Shown: positions 13,256 to 21,846 of the stretch, piece by piece
How positions within the stretch are numbered: position 1 is the first letter of the stretch
Layout of the letters: every line of letters begins with the position of its first letter
Source of the DNA: Acidobacteriota bacterium
GTDB taxonomy: Bacteria > Acidobacteriota > Holophagae > Acanthopleuribacterales > Acanthopleuribacteraceae
DNA length: 64,000 nucleotides
Assembly (NCBI GenBank): GCA_020439745.1
Contig: JAGQSC010000015.1
Span: forward strand, 186,001 to 250,000
Direction of reading: 5' to 3'
Made by a program: the position numbers and the translations under genes
The notes under the pieces: generated by a model
What the model saw: only the letters and a program-made list of their open reading frames with translations
Database searches by the model: none
Told to the model about the DNA's origin: nothing

Positions 13256-14175
13256 TTCACCACCTCTACCGGTCTTGTATTTCGGACCATGATCCATACA
13301 AAAATCAGACAAACTACGGTCAAGTCCACCAGCTGCCAAGCAAGCAGGCTCGACGAGAAGCTCTCCCAGGTATAAAGGGAGTCAATGATGTTCAGAATGC
13401 CCTTAGACCAGGAGAGCCCGGCAATCACGTCTCGGCTGCCGAAGATGAGTCGAAGGAAAAAGGCCCCCACCGACGAAAACAACATGAAGCCCAGGAACGA
13501 AATAGACGCCATATAGGGTTTCGAAAAGCAGGACGAGAAAAACAGGATAAAGGTACCGAGAGAAGCGGTGAGCACCAGCCACACTAAGCCGGCCGAGATG
13601 GGAATGGTCCAAGCATCCCGCATGAATGCCGTAAAGTCTGAGGAAAACAACACACCCAACACAAGCATGAGGGCTGAAGGTACCAGTGTGACCAGGGCAA
13701 CAATGCCAGACACGGCCAAATACTTGCCAAGCAGATAGTCTCGCGTGACCACTGCCTTGGAAAAATAGACTTGCATGGCATTGGCGGCCTTGTCCTTGGC
13801 GATGAGTTGGGCGCCATAGAACATGAGTGCCAAAACCGTGAATCCCAACGCGGGTCTGGCGACCAAATTCGCATGTACTGTTGCCTCACTGAATTGGGCC
13901 AAATACTCGCCCAACTGCTCACCGATCATGCGCATGAAATCCATCTTCGCCAGGCTGGCTGCCTGATGTTTGACAAACACCGCAAAGATAATGAACGCAT
14001 AATATATCACCAGGTAAATGATGAAGATAAATCGACCCAAGCACCCTGAACTGGAAACCACATTACGCAATCCAGCTTCGCCAATCAACGCCCACGAGGG
14101 AGCGGAAGGGACGCGATCGCCTTCCCACTTTTCATAACCGGTATCAAAAATCTGGCTTCGATTTTCAGACTGCAT
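13252..14175 (-). CDS. ABC-2 type transporter permease (first pair)
   Basis: 307 residues. A hydrophilic N-terminus (FDTGYEKWEGDRVPS) precedes a first membrane segment at FIFIIYLVIYYAFIIFAVFV. A large external loop follows, then about five more segments, including FTVLALMFYGAQLIAKDKA and LAVSGIVALVTLVPSALMLV. The RDYLLGKYLA motif matches ABC-2 permeases. It overlaps the upstream ATPase gene by 11 bases and the next ATPase by 4 bases, indicating tight translational coupling. The N-terminal Y-x-x-W-x-G-x-R element recurs in ABC permeases of unknown substrate in many Gram-negatives. Confidence 0.83.
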   Translation of the reverse strand: MQSENRSQIFDTGYEKWEGDRVPSAPSWALIGEAGLRNVVSSSGCLGRFIFIIYLVIYYAFIIFAVFVKHQAASLAKMDFMRMIGEQLGEYLAQFSEATVHANLVARPALGFTVLALMFYGAQLIAKDKAANAMQVYFSKAVVTRDYLLGKYLAVSGIVALVTLVPSALMLVLGVLFSSDFTAFMRDAWTIPISAGLVWLVLTASLGTFILFFSSCFSKPYMASISFLGFMLFSSVGAFFLRLIFGSRDVIAGLSWSKGILNIIDSLYTWESFSSSLLAWQLVDLTVVCLIFVWIMVRNTRPVEVVK

Positions 14176-15103
14176 GGGCCAATTCCTTTTCTAGGTCCAC
14201 ATACTTGCGATAGACTTCCTCAACCGTGAAATTGCGCGGCACCAACTGTCGAATCTGGATGCCTTCAGTGATCAGTATTTCAAAAAGATCCCTGGGCTTC
14301 ACCGGTTGCCGAAGCAAGACTTCAAAAGACGGCTCGCGACTATGGCGGTTCTGTACTTCAATCCCTTTGCTTTTTAACGTATTAACCGCTCGTTCCACAT
14401 CGGGACTGACTCGGAGCAAATACCGATCGGCTTCACCGGCACACAGGTCACGGATATATCCTTCGGTTTTCACCTGACCGTCTTTGAGGATGACCAGGTA
14501 TTCGGTACAACGCTCCACATCGCGCATCAGGTGGGACGAAAGCACAATACAACGGTTTTCAATCTCAGCGATCTCACGAATCAGATCCAACATTTCTTCC
14601 CGTCCATCGGGGTCGAGCCCGTTGGTGGGTTCGTCCAAAAACAACAGATAGGGATCGTGAACAATGGCCTGGGCCAATTTGAGCCGTTGCTTCATGCCCG
14701 TGGAATAGGTGTCCAGTTTGCGGTACCGCGCTTCGTCAAGACCTACCAGGTACAGCACGCGATGCGCCCGCTTGAAGGCGTCCCTGCGGCTCATGCCATT
14801 GAGTTGCGCGCAATAGCTCACATACTGGATGGCATTGAAGCCTGGTATCAGACACTCGCTTTCAGGCATGTAGCCCACATATTGTCGTATGCGTTTATCG
14901 CGGCTAGACAAGTCAAAATGCATGAACCTTCCCCGACCTGAGTCTGGTTTGATGAGGCCCAGAATCGCTTTGATCAAAGTGCTCTTACCTGCACCGTTAG
15001 GGCCCAACAGGCCAATTGAAGTAACAGGCAGTTTCAAACTGATACTATTCAACGCGCGAAACGACCCGTAGTTAACCGTGTAGTTCTCGATTTCAAGAAT
15101 CAA
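14165..15103 (-). CDS. ABC transporter ATP-binding protein (first pair)
   Basis: 312 residues. Walker A GPNGAGKST, signature YSTGMKQRLKLAQA, Walker B YLLFLDEPTNGLDP and switch histidine VLSSHLMRDVE are all present, so it should be active. It is the first gene of the exporter operon (ATPase-permease-ATPase-permease). The two ATPases are only distantly alike outside these motifs, so the operon encodes two half-systems or one four-subunit complex. It diverges from tlyA across an 80-base gap that must hold both promoters; I saw no convincing promoter match there. Confidence 0.9.
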   Translation of the reverse strand: MILEIENYTVNYGSFRALNSISLKLPVTSIGLLGPNGAGKSTLIKAILGLIKPDSGRGRFMHFDLSSRDKRIRQYVGYMPESECLIPGFNAIQYVSYCAQLNGMSRRDAFKRAHRVLYLVGLDEARYRKLDTYSTGMKQRLKLAQAIVHDPYLLFLDEPTNGLDPDGREEMLDLIREIAEIENRCIVLSSHLMRDVERCTEYLVILKDGQVKTEGYIRDLCAGEADRYLLRVSPDVERAVNTLKSKGIEVQNRHSREPSFEVLLRQPVKPRDLFEILITEGIQIRQLVPRNFTVEEVYRKYVDLEKELAHAV

Positions 15104-15183
15104 TTGTTCTCTCTCCTAGCATTGCCATTGAAGGACTGATACGTTTGAAGTAGGGTTTTCGTTGAGTAAGACTTACCATTTTC

Positions 15184-15942
15184 TTGGCAGGGAACCAAGT
15201 GCAACGATCGAAGAAACGCCGAATTGACCAATTACTATGCGAATTAGGGCTCGCTGAGAATGCGGACGCTGCCCAACGTATGGTTATGGCGGGTACCGTC
15301 GTGGCCGGGACACATCGAGTTGACAAGCCAGGCACACTGATTGATCCAGCAACTCCCATTCGGCTGAAAGAGCAAAAGCAATTTGTCAGTCGTGCCGGCG
15401 ACAAGTTGCGGGCTGCACTGGACGCTTTCCCAATCGACGTCAGCGGTCGGGTTGCGTTGGATATCGGCGCGTCTACAGGAGGATTTTCGGACTGTCTGCT
15501 GCAAGCAGGTGTTGCTCGCGTGTATGCGCTCGATGTGGGCAAGGGTTTGTTAGACATACGTCTGCGCCGAGATCCAAGAGTGGTGACACTGGAGGGCGTC
15601 CATGCACGGAACCTCAGCAAGGACCTCGTGCCCGATGCCATTGACCTAGCCACAGCGGACGTGTCGTTCACAAGTCTCAGGCATGTGCTCCCACCGGTGT
15701 TTAAGCTTATGAAAAATAGGGGCGATCTAATCCTACTCTTTAAACCCCAATTCGAAGCACCCAAAAACAAAGTGGATACAGGCGGCGTGGTTTCCGATCA
15801 TCAGTTAAGACAAGACCTACTAGCCTCGTTTGCTACTTGGCTCAAACGCCAGGGACTCTCCATACGCCAACACATTGACTCCCCTGTCTTGGGAAGGAAA
15901 AGTGGCAATGTGGAGATGCTGCTGTGGGTGCGTTTCGACTAG
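15184..15942 (+). CDS. tlyA: TlyA-family 2'-O-methyltransferase (S4 and FtsJ-like domains)
   Basis: 252 residues. An N-terminal S4 RNA-binding domain (RRIDQLLCELGLAENADAAQ to KEQKQFVSRAGDKL) joins an FtsJ-like methyltransferase domain with SAM motif ALDIGASTGGFSDCLLQ and catalytic-type residues in KPQFEAPK. TlyA methylates 16S and/or 23S rRNA cytidines and was once called a hemolysin (family knowledge). The start is TTG at 15184; an in-frame GTG at 15199 has a slightly better upstream purine stretch and could be the true start. Its TAG stop overlaps the stop codon of the convergent pseudopilin gene in the palindrome CTAG. Confidence 0.88.
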   Translation: MAGNQVQRSKKRRIDQLLCELGLAENADAAQRMVMAGTVVAGTHRVDKPGTLIDPATPIRLKEQKQFVSRAGDKLRAALDAFPIDVSGRVALDIGASTGGFSDCLLQAGVARVYALDVGKGLLDIRLRRDPRVVTLEGVHARNLSKDLVPDAIDLATADVSFTSLRHVLPPVFKLMKNRGDLILLFKPQFEAPKNKVDTGGVVSDHQLRQDLLASFATWLKRQGLSIRQHIDSPVLGRKSGNVEMLLWVRFD

Positions 15943-16373
15943 CTTTCTTTTTTGCCTTTTTGGGTGAACTTTGCACCGGTTTTGAACGAGTAGTCTGGGT
16001 AGTTAGACACCAGTTTCTTGTTGAAACTGATAATACTCATGCCCTTAAGTTCGTAGGTCGTCCCATCGCATTGACCTTGGAACGGGCGTCCGAATGCATC
16101 TTGTGCAGGTATTTTCTCGACATACCCTTCAGTCACAAGAGGACTGTCAGGAACAGCCAACTGAGACCAGTTTTCAAAAACAGGAAAACGGCCCGTTTCG
16201 AGGTAGTGTTTTTCCATCGCATCCGATACTGACTTCAACTGCATCACCGATTTCTCGTATTTCACTTTACCTTCACTCGCATGATAAACGGGCAGCACGA
16301 ACGACAATGCCAATGCAACGACGCAAATCGCAATCGCCACGTCAATGAGTCCAATTCCTCTCCTGTTTACCAT
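15939..16373 (-). CDS. GspG-like pseudopilin with atypical signal (paralogue 2)
   Basis: 144 residues from an ATG preceded by agaggtagctac; 21 further codons upstream lack a ribosome binding site and are excluded. The leader MVNRRG is followed by IGLIDVAIAICVVALALSFV, so the residue after the cleavage Gly is Ile rather than Phe or Met, and position +5 is Asp rather than Glu. The soluble part has YLETGRFPVFENW, DAFGRPFQ and YPDYSFKTG, matching paralogue 1 block for block. It lies just downstream of pilR and has a candidate sigma-54 promoter at 16403-16418. It may be a minor pilin or pilus-tip subunit. Confidence 0.8.
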   Translation of the reverse strand: MVNRRGIGLIDVAIAICVVALALSFVLPVYHASEGKVKYEKSVMQLKSVSDAMEKHYLETGRFPVFENWSQLAVPDSPLVTEGYVEKIPAQDAFGRPFQGQCDGTTYELKGMSIISFNKKLVSNYPDYSFKTGAKFTQKGKKES

Positions 16374-16402
16374 GTAGCTACCTCTTTTCCTGAATTCAAA
16401 AC

Positions 16403-16418
16403 AGCACTCATTGTACCA
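16403..16418 (-). promoter_or_regulatory. Candidate sigma-54 (RpoN) promoter of the pseudopilin gene
   Basis: Read on the minus strand, TGGTAC-aatga-GTGCT fits the sigma-54 consensus TGGCAC-N5-TTGCW with two mismatches and the required GG/GC spacing. The start site would fall near 16392, about 19 bases before the ATG and just upstream of its ribosome binding site. The upstream neighbour, PilR, is a sigma-54-dependent activator, which makes the match more credible. Confidence 0.55.
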
Positions 16419-16460
16419 AATCGCACACGCATACAACGAAAAAATTGTGTATCGACCAGA

Positions 16461-17852
16461 TTACCCATCATATTTGCCTGCCTCACGCGCTTTGGTCAGA
16501 TAGTATCGAAACGAACGAAACGACATGCCCAACAACTCACAAGACTTGGTTTGGACCCCGTCAGCACGCTCCAAGCTAGCCACCATATATTGGAGTCTCA
16601 GGTCATCCAGAAATCCTTCCAAGTCCATGCCGTTTTCAGGAATATGGATTCGCATGCGTTCCTGGCCTCTGGTTGATGCAGCGATTTTGGGCGAGAGATG
16701 TTCCACGTCAATTATTGGGCCGGGCGTCAAAACTACGAGACGCTCAACCGTGTTCTCCAATTCACGTACATTGCCCGGCCAATCATAATTCTCAAGATGG
16801 TGAATGGCAGCCGGTGTAATTTCCTTGGTTCCTTCACCCAGTCGTTCGCAACACAACTTAAGGAAGTGATGGAACAGCAAGGGAATATCCTCAGGTCTTT
16901 CACGAAGCGGGGGGACCTCAATGGGGATCACATTGATTCGATAATAGAGATCTTCACGAAACCGCCCTTCCTTGACCTCCTGTTCCAAATTGCGATTGGT
17001 TGCAGCAAGGATACGCACATCCACATCAACTTCCTCGGTACCGCCTACCCTTCGAATGGTTCGTTCTTGAAGTGTCCTGAGTAGCTTTACCTGCATCGGC
17101 ACGGGCATCTCCCCAATTTCATCCAAAAAGATGATGCCACGGTGAGCCGTTTCGAACAGTCCTGTCTTGCGCCGGTCAGCTCCTGTAAAGGCACCCTTTT
17201 CATAGCCGAAGAGTTCGCTTTCAAAAAGATTTTCTGGCAAGGCACCACAGTTCACGGAAACAAAGGGTTTGTCTTTGCGGTTTGATCTTTGATGAATCAT
17301 GCGCATGATCATTTCTTTGCCGGTACCAGATTCGCCGGTCACCAGTACGGTTGTATCCATTTGCGCGACGCGATTGATCATGGCCACGATACGCGCCATG
17401 GGCGTGGAGGTGAAGATGAGATCGCGTCCCTTTTGTGCCTGTTCGAGTTGTTCTCGCAGCGCACGGTTCTCCGCAACCAGACTCCGTGTACGAAGATTGT
17501 TGCGGACGACAATCTTCACTTCATCCACGTTAAAGGGTTTGGACAGGTAGTCTGCAGCGCCGAGTTTCATGGCCTCGACCGCAGTTTCCGCCGAGGCGTA
17601 TGCGGTCATCATGATGACCGGTGCGTCGGGATCTCGCTGTTTGGCCGTCCGCAACACGTCCAGTCCCGTACCATCACCAAGGCGCATATCTGAAAGAATA
17701 AGATCGTAGGAATCGGTCGTAAGCTTTTGACACGCTTCCTGAACGCCATCCGCTACTTGCACACGATGACCTTCGCGCTCGAGCGTCAACGCAAAGAATC
17801 GTCGCATGCTTTCTTCGTCGTCAACGACCAGTATCTGCGCCTTCGGCTCCAT
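16461..17852 (-). CDS. pilR: PilR-like sigma-54-dependent response regulator
   Basis: 463 residues with NtrC-type architecture. The receiver domain (1-120) has DDEE at 11-14, phosphoacceptor Asp55 (LILSDMRLGDG) and the switch Lys in LSKPFNVDE. The AAA+ domain has Walker A GESGTGKE, the sigma-54 contact loop GAFTGA, Walker B IIFLDEIGEMP and arginine-finger region REDLYYRINV. The C-terminal helix-turn-helix is near residues 430-455 (KSCELLGMSFRSFRYYL). PilR activates pilin transcription with RpoN (family knowledge). The start ATG overlaps the end of the kinase gene by 32 bases. A nearby candidate target is the pseudopilin promoter downstream. Confidence 0.9.
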   Translation of the reverse strand: MEPKAQILVVDDEESMRRFFALTLEREGHRVQVADGVQEACQKLTTDSYDLILSDMRLGDGTGLDVLRTAKQRDPDAPVIMMTAYASAETAVEAMKLGAADYLSKPFNVDEVKIVVRNNLRTRSLVAENRALREQLEQAQKGRDLIFTSTPMARIVAMINRVAQMDTTVLVTGESGTGKEMIMRMIHQRSNRKDKPFVSVNCGALPENLFESELFGYEKGAFTGADRRKTGLFETAHRGIIFLDEIGEMPVPMQVKLLRTLQERTIRRVGGTEEVDVDVRILAATNRNLEQEVKEGRFREDLYYRINVIPIEVPPLRERPEDIPLLFHHFLKLCCERLGEGTKEITPAAIHHLENYDWPGNVRELENTVERLVVLTPGPIIDVEHLSPKIAASTRGQERMRIHIPENGMDLEGFLDDLRLQYMVASLERADGVQTKSCELLGMSFRSFRYYLTKAREAGKYDG

Positions 17853-19452
17853 GGCTTATCTCTTTATAGAAGGGGAAATACACATTGACGGTGGTACCCT
17901 TATTCAATTCGCTAAGTACTTCGATTCTACCACGATGGATCTGAACGATTTCGTACACGATACTCATGCCCAAACCACTGCCACCCTTACGAAAACTCTG
18001 GAAGGGCGTGAACAGATCGGCCAATTGTTCCTCGGACATCCCGCAGCCGTAATCCCTTACTGAAAAAAGAACTTCATCCCCCCTTACGTCAAACTCCACT
18101 CGCACGCGTCCGCCCGACCTTGAAGCCTGACCGGCATTGCGCACGATATTCCAAAACAGCTGTTGAAGTTTAGCTTGATCTCCCAGAATACACGCATCTG
18201 CCTGAATCGTCTCCACTTCCAACGTGAGCTGTCTAATGACTTCATCCTTAGCTGCCAAAAGGCAAAACTCACGAAACACGACAATAAGATTCAACTCACG
18301 CATGTCTGCTGGACCGGGGGGCCTGGAATACTCGAGAAACGTGGAAATGATGTCGTTGAGACGGTTTGATTCTTTTTCGACAATGTCCATCAGTTCTTCG
18401 GCGTCCCGGTCTTCAGGGACAAACTCACGCAAGACTTGAATACTCCCTTTGATTGATGCCAATGGATTCCGGATCTCGTGGGCAACCCCTGCGGCCACTC
18501 TACCTACGGCAGCCATTTTGTCTTTGAACCGATGCTCTTGCTCCATGCTCTTAATCTCGGTTAGGTCCTGAAACACTGCCAAGTACCCAGTTTTTGTGGG
18601 CTGAAACTCCAAAGGACTGTATGAGACCCCTATCAGGCGTTCTTCATCATCAATGTGCAGCCAAACTTCCGTTCGCTGCGGCCAATTCAGTTTTTGCTCC
18701 GCGAGATTGAGGTCAATCCCCAAAACGTCGGCAGCATTCAAGCCAAGTAACTGACTATTATCCTGTTGCAGTAGGCGGCCAGCCATTTGATTGGCAAATC
18801 TAATCACCCCCCGTTCATCGGTTGTCACCAAACCCGAATGCATGTTGTCGATAATCCGATTGCGCATCTCTTTGAGCCATCTGATGTTTTGTTCCTTGAT
18901 ACGCAACGCACTGGTCGTGCCTCGATAGGCTTCCTGCATCAGTGCAGAAACCAAGGCCGTGACGAAAAAGATCACGAATTGGCTGGCCATGAAATAGGCC
19001 TCCTCTTCGGGTAGCAGCGACGAGGTGATGTTGATGCCTTCCAAGGGGGGGATCAAGGTGACCGTGGTATAGAGCATGACGAAGCAAAGAACCGTCAGAA
19101 TATAGATACTAATCTTTGACACAAAAATGGCGCCCAAAGGGATGATGACCAGATAGGACAAAGAAAGATTGGAATGTACACCGCCGGTCATCCAAACCAG
19201 CGCGCTGATCACCATGGCGTCGGCGATCAAGGATCCCACCACCCAACGCCCTATGATGCGGCTATCCAAACGGAACTTGATCACGGCCCAGTAATAACAC
19301 CAGCTTGCCACACTTACGAATGCGATCGTCAGCAAGAACGGAAGGGCAGGCAGCACGCGGAACCCAATCAACCAAGCCAAGAGTTGATACACCAAAGCCA
19401 AACAGACCAAAATGGCCCGGAACATACTTAAGGAAAGTGCGCGGCGAGCCAC
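17821..19452 (-). CDS. pilS: PilS-like sensor histidine kinase
   Basis: 543 residues. About six membrane helices occupy residues 12-172. A PAS domain follows (about 200-300; NMHSGLVTTDERGVIRFANQ). The dimerisation helix has the phosphorylated His325 in AGVAHEIRNPLASIKGS. The ATPase domain has N-box FWNIVRNAGQAS, G1 VRDYGCGMSEEQL and G2 GGSGLGMSIVYEIV. This is the layout of PilS, partner of PilR. The first possible start is GTG at 19452, without a clear ribosome binding site; an ATG 27 bases later is an alternative. It is the fourth gene of the pilBTCSR block. Confidence 0.88.
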   Translation of the reverse strand: MARRALSLSMFRAILVCLALVYQLLAWLIGFRVLPALPFLLTIAFVSVASWCYYWAVIKFRLDSRIIGRWVVGSLIADAMVISALVWMTGGVHSNLSLSYLVIIPLGAIFVSKISIYILTVLCFVMLYTTVTLIPPLEGINITSSLLPEEEAYFMASQFVIFFVTALVSALMQEAYRGTTSALRIKEQNIRWLKEMRNRIIDNMHSGLVTTDERGVIRFANQMAGRLLQQDNSQLLGLNAADVLGIDLNLAEQKLNWPQRTEVWLHIDDEERLIGVSYSPLEFQPTKTGYLAVFQDLTEIKSMEQEHRFKDKMAAVGRVAAGVAHEIRNPLASIKGSIQVLREFVPEDRDAEELMDIVEKESNRLNDIISTFLEYSRPPGPADMRELNLIVVFREFCLLAAKDEVIRQLTLEVETIQADACILGDQAKLQQLFWNIVRNAGQASRSGGRVRVEFDVRGDEVLFSVRDYGCGMSEEQLADLFTPFQSFRKGGSGLGMSIVYEIVQIHRGRIEVLSELNKGTTVNVYFPFYKEISHGAEGADTGR

Positions 19453-19482
19453 TACAATGACCGCGCCGCGCTTTGTGGCCTC

Positions 19483-20685
19483 TTATCCGACCGCACTTGC
19501 CATGGTGAAGATGGGCAAGTATAGCGATACAACGATGAAACCGATCACTACACCTAGGAAAATGATAAGGACGGGTTCCAACAAACTCATAAGGCCGGCA
19601 ACTGCTACATCTACCTCATCCTCGTAGAAGTCAGCGATCTTAGAAAGCATCGTATCAAGGGCACCTGTATGCTCACCGACGCCAATCATGGACACCACCA
19701 TGGAAGGGAACCAGGGCGATTTGCCCAAGGGTTCGGTAATAGTCTTACCCTCTTCAACATCTTTCCTGACTTCCATGAGTGAATCTTCAATGACGGCGTT
19801 GCCCGAAGTTCGCGCGGTAATTTCGAGTCCATCCAGAATTGGCACACCCGATGAGATGAGCGTGGCCAAAGTGCGACAAAACCGTGCGATTGCGATTTTT
19901 TGCAACAACATACCCATCACGGGGACCTTCAAAAGGATACGGTCCATGACACGCCTACCATGGTAAGTGTCGTGATACTTTCGCAAGACGAAAATCAGAC
20001 CGATAAATGCGGCAATGATAAACAGCAAGTACGTTTCAATAAACTTAGATGCTGCAATCGTGATCTGCGTGATCGCAGGCAATTTCATGCCAGCATTTTC
20101 GAACATGGCAGTAAAGGTGGGAATAACCTTGTACATGATCAACATGACAATACCCAAAGCCACGACAACAATTACTGAGGGATAAATCATGGCGGATCTT
20201 ACTTGGGCTTTCAGTTTTACAGCCTTCTCGATGTAGATTGAAAGTCGTTCCAGAATCTGATCGAGAATACCGCCAGCCTCACCAGCAGCAACCATGTTCA
20301 CATACAGCTGGTCAAAAGCCTTTGGATGTTTTCGCATGGCATCTGACAGCGTCGCGCCTGCTTCCACATCGCCCCTTGTTTGGGCAATCATCGATGCAAA
20401 CCTCTTGTTTTTCTGCTGAGAACCAAGGATCTCCAAACATTGGATTAGAGGAAGGCCTGCATCAATCATGACTGAAAACTGTCTTGTAAATACAGCAACG
20501 TCCTTTTCTTTGACCCCACCACCAATACTGGGCAACTTGAATTCTTTGCCCTCTTCGCGAACCTGTGTGGGCGTGATTTGTCGCTGGCGAAGCAATACCT
20601 CTGCTTCTTCTCTGGACTTGGCTGCGATGACACCGCGCTGAACCTGCCCGGTCCGCGTTTTTCCTTTCCAAACAAACTTCGCCAT
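19483..20685 (-). CDS. pilC: Type IV pilus inner-membrane platform protein PilC
   Basis: 400 residues with two repeated T2SSF domains. The N-terminal part carries KFVWKGKTRTGQVQRGVIAA, then DVAVFTRQFSVMIDAGLPL and the first transmembrane helix near VIVVVALGIVMLIMYKVIP. The second T2SSF repeat (IARFCRTLATLISSGVPILD) ends with a last helix near VLIIFLGVVIGFIVVSLYLP. PilC transmits ATPase motion to pilin assembly (family knowledge). A strong aggtttcccc-type purine stretch (gggaggttt) precedes the ATG. It lies 23 bases after pilT. Confidence 0.94.
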   Translation of the reverse strand: MAKFVWKGKTRTGQVQRGVIAAKSREEAEVLLRQRQITPTQVREEGKEFKLPSIGGGVKEKDVAVFTRQFSVMIDAGLPLIQCLEILGSQQKNKRFASMIAQTRGDVEAGATLSDAMRKHPKAFDQLYVNMVAAGEAGGILDQILERLSIYIEKAVKLKAQVRSAMIYPSVIVVVALGIVMLIMYKVIPTFTAMFENAGMKLPAITQITIAASKFIETYLLFIIAAFIGLIFVLRKYHDTYHGRRVMDRILLKVPVMGMLLQKIAIARFCRTLATLISSGVPILDGLEITARTSGNAVIEDSLMEVRKDVEEGKTITEPLGKSPWFPSMVVSMIGVGEHTGALDTMLSKIADFYEDEVDVAVAGLMSLLEPVLIIFLGVVIGFIVVSLYLPIFTMASAVG

Positions 20686-20708
20686 GGGGAAACCTCCCGT
20701 CGCCGTAC

Positions 20709-21836
20709 TTAAGTGTACCTAATCTTTGGGTTGCGGTCCGAAGCTGAGAATTCAGCCTCCAACAAACCCGCGCCACGTTCAATCATCTCTTTCAACTCTT
20801 CTTGGTTGGATGACATGTTGAGCGCAACTTCTAATGTGATTTGTTTCTTGAAATAGGCCGTTGCGAGCGCTTGGTTGAACGTCTGCATGCCGTGACGCAT
20901 CTGGCCTGTTTGCATGGTTGAATAGATCTGGTGAATCTTGTCTTCGCGAATCAAGTTCCGCACCGCTGAATTAGGGATGAGTACTTCCATAATCAACACG
21001 CGGCCTCTACCGCTGGCCCTGGGTAACAGCGTTTGACACATGATGGCTTCCAGAGCCAAGCTCAATTGGGCCCGCACTTGAGCTTGCTGGTGGCCGGGAA
21101 ACGCGTCGATCAAACGGTTGATCGTTTCGGGTGCGGAGTTTGTATGCAGCGTCGCTAAGGTCAAGTGGCCCGTTTCAGCAATGGTGATTGCCGTTTCCAT
21201 GGTCTCCAAATCACGCATTTCACCCACCAGCACCACATCAGGGTCTTGGCGTAGGGCAGAACGCAAGGCAGCGGCAAACGAATGGGTATCTGCGTGGATC
21301 TCGCGTTGATTCACCAGGGCTTTTTTGTGAGAGTGCAAATATTCCACCGGATCTTCGATGGTGATGATATGCAGATGCTTTTCAGAATTGATCTTGTCGA
21401 GCATCGCGGCCAATGTGGTGGATTTCCCTGAACCCGTAGGGCCAGTCACCAACACCAGACCTCGCGGCTTCTCACATATCTTCTCAACGACGGCAGGCAA
21501 CCCCAATTCCCGCATGCTGGGTATGACGTGGGGAATGGAACGGAACGCGCCACCAATGGCACCTCTCTGATTATAGACGTTGGCACGAAATCGGGAGAGG
21601 CCTTTAACACCAAAGGAGAAGTCAATCTCAAGATCTTCTTCGAGTCGGTGTTTCTGTGCATCGGTTAGTACCGAATAGCACAGCTGCTTGGTTTCGCTGG
21701 GCGTAAGGGGCGGTAGTTTGAGAGGAATCAATCGACCATCCACCCTTATCTGAGGAGGCGAGTTGGTCGTGATGTGAAGATCTGAACCACCTTGTTCCAC
21801 CATGGTCTTTAGCAATTGCGACAGGGTTATCGACAT
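20709..21836 (-). CDS. pilT: Type IV pilus retraction ATPase PilT
   Basis: 375 residues, a typical PilT. The N-terminal PAS-like domain contains GGSDLHITTNSPPQIRVDGR. Walker A is VTGPTGSGKSTTLAAMLD, the Asp box is IITIEDPVEYLH, Walker B is DPDVVLVGEMRD, and the His box is TGHLTLATLHTN. The PilT hallmark needed for retraction appears as AVRNLIRE (usual AIRNLIRE), followed by YSTMQTGQMRHGMQTFNQAL. Its presence argues for a retractile T4P rather than a pure type II secretion system. It lies 10 bases after pilB. Confidence 0.95.
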   Translation of the reverse strand: MSITLSQLLKTMVEQGGSDLHITTNSPPQIRVDGRLIPLKLPPLTPSETKQLCYSVLTDAQKHRLEEDLEIDFSFGVKGLSRFRANVYNQRGAIGGAFRSIPHVIPSMRELGLPAVVEKICEKPRGLVLVTGPTGSGKSTTLAAMLDKINSEKHLHIITIEDPVEYLHSHKKALVNQREIHADTHSFAAALRSALRQDPDVVLVGEMRDLETMETAITIAETGHLTLATLHTNSAPETINRLIDAFPGHQQAQVRAQLSLALEAIMCQTLLPRASGRGRVLIMEVLIPNSAVRNLIREDKIHQIYSTMQTGQMRHGMQTFNQALATAYFKKQITLEVALNMSSNQEELKEMIERGAGLLEAEFSASDRNPKIRYT

Positions 21837-21846
21837 GTCCGCTCCC

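Noticed and set aside
15093-15770. Minus-strand frame of 225 codons over tlyA
   Set aside because: tlyA has a clear S4 plus FtsJ-like domain match on the opposite strand and this frame has no motif.
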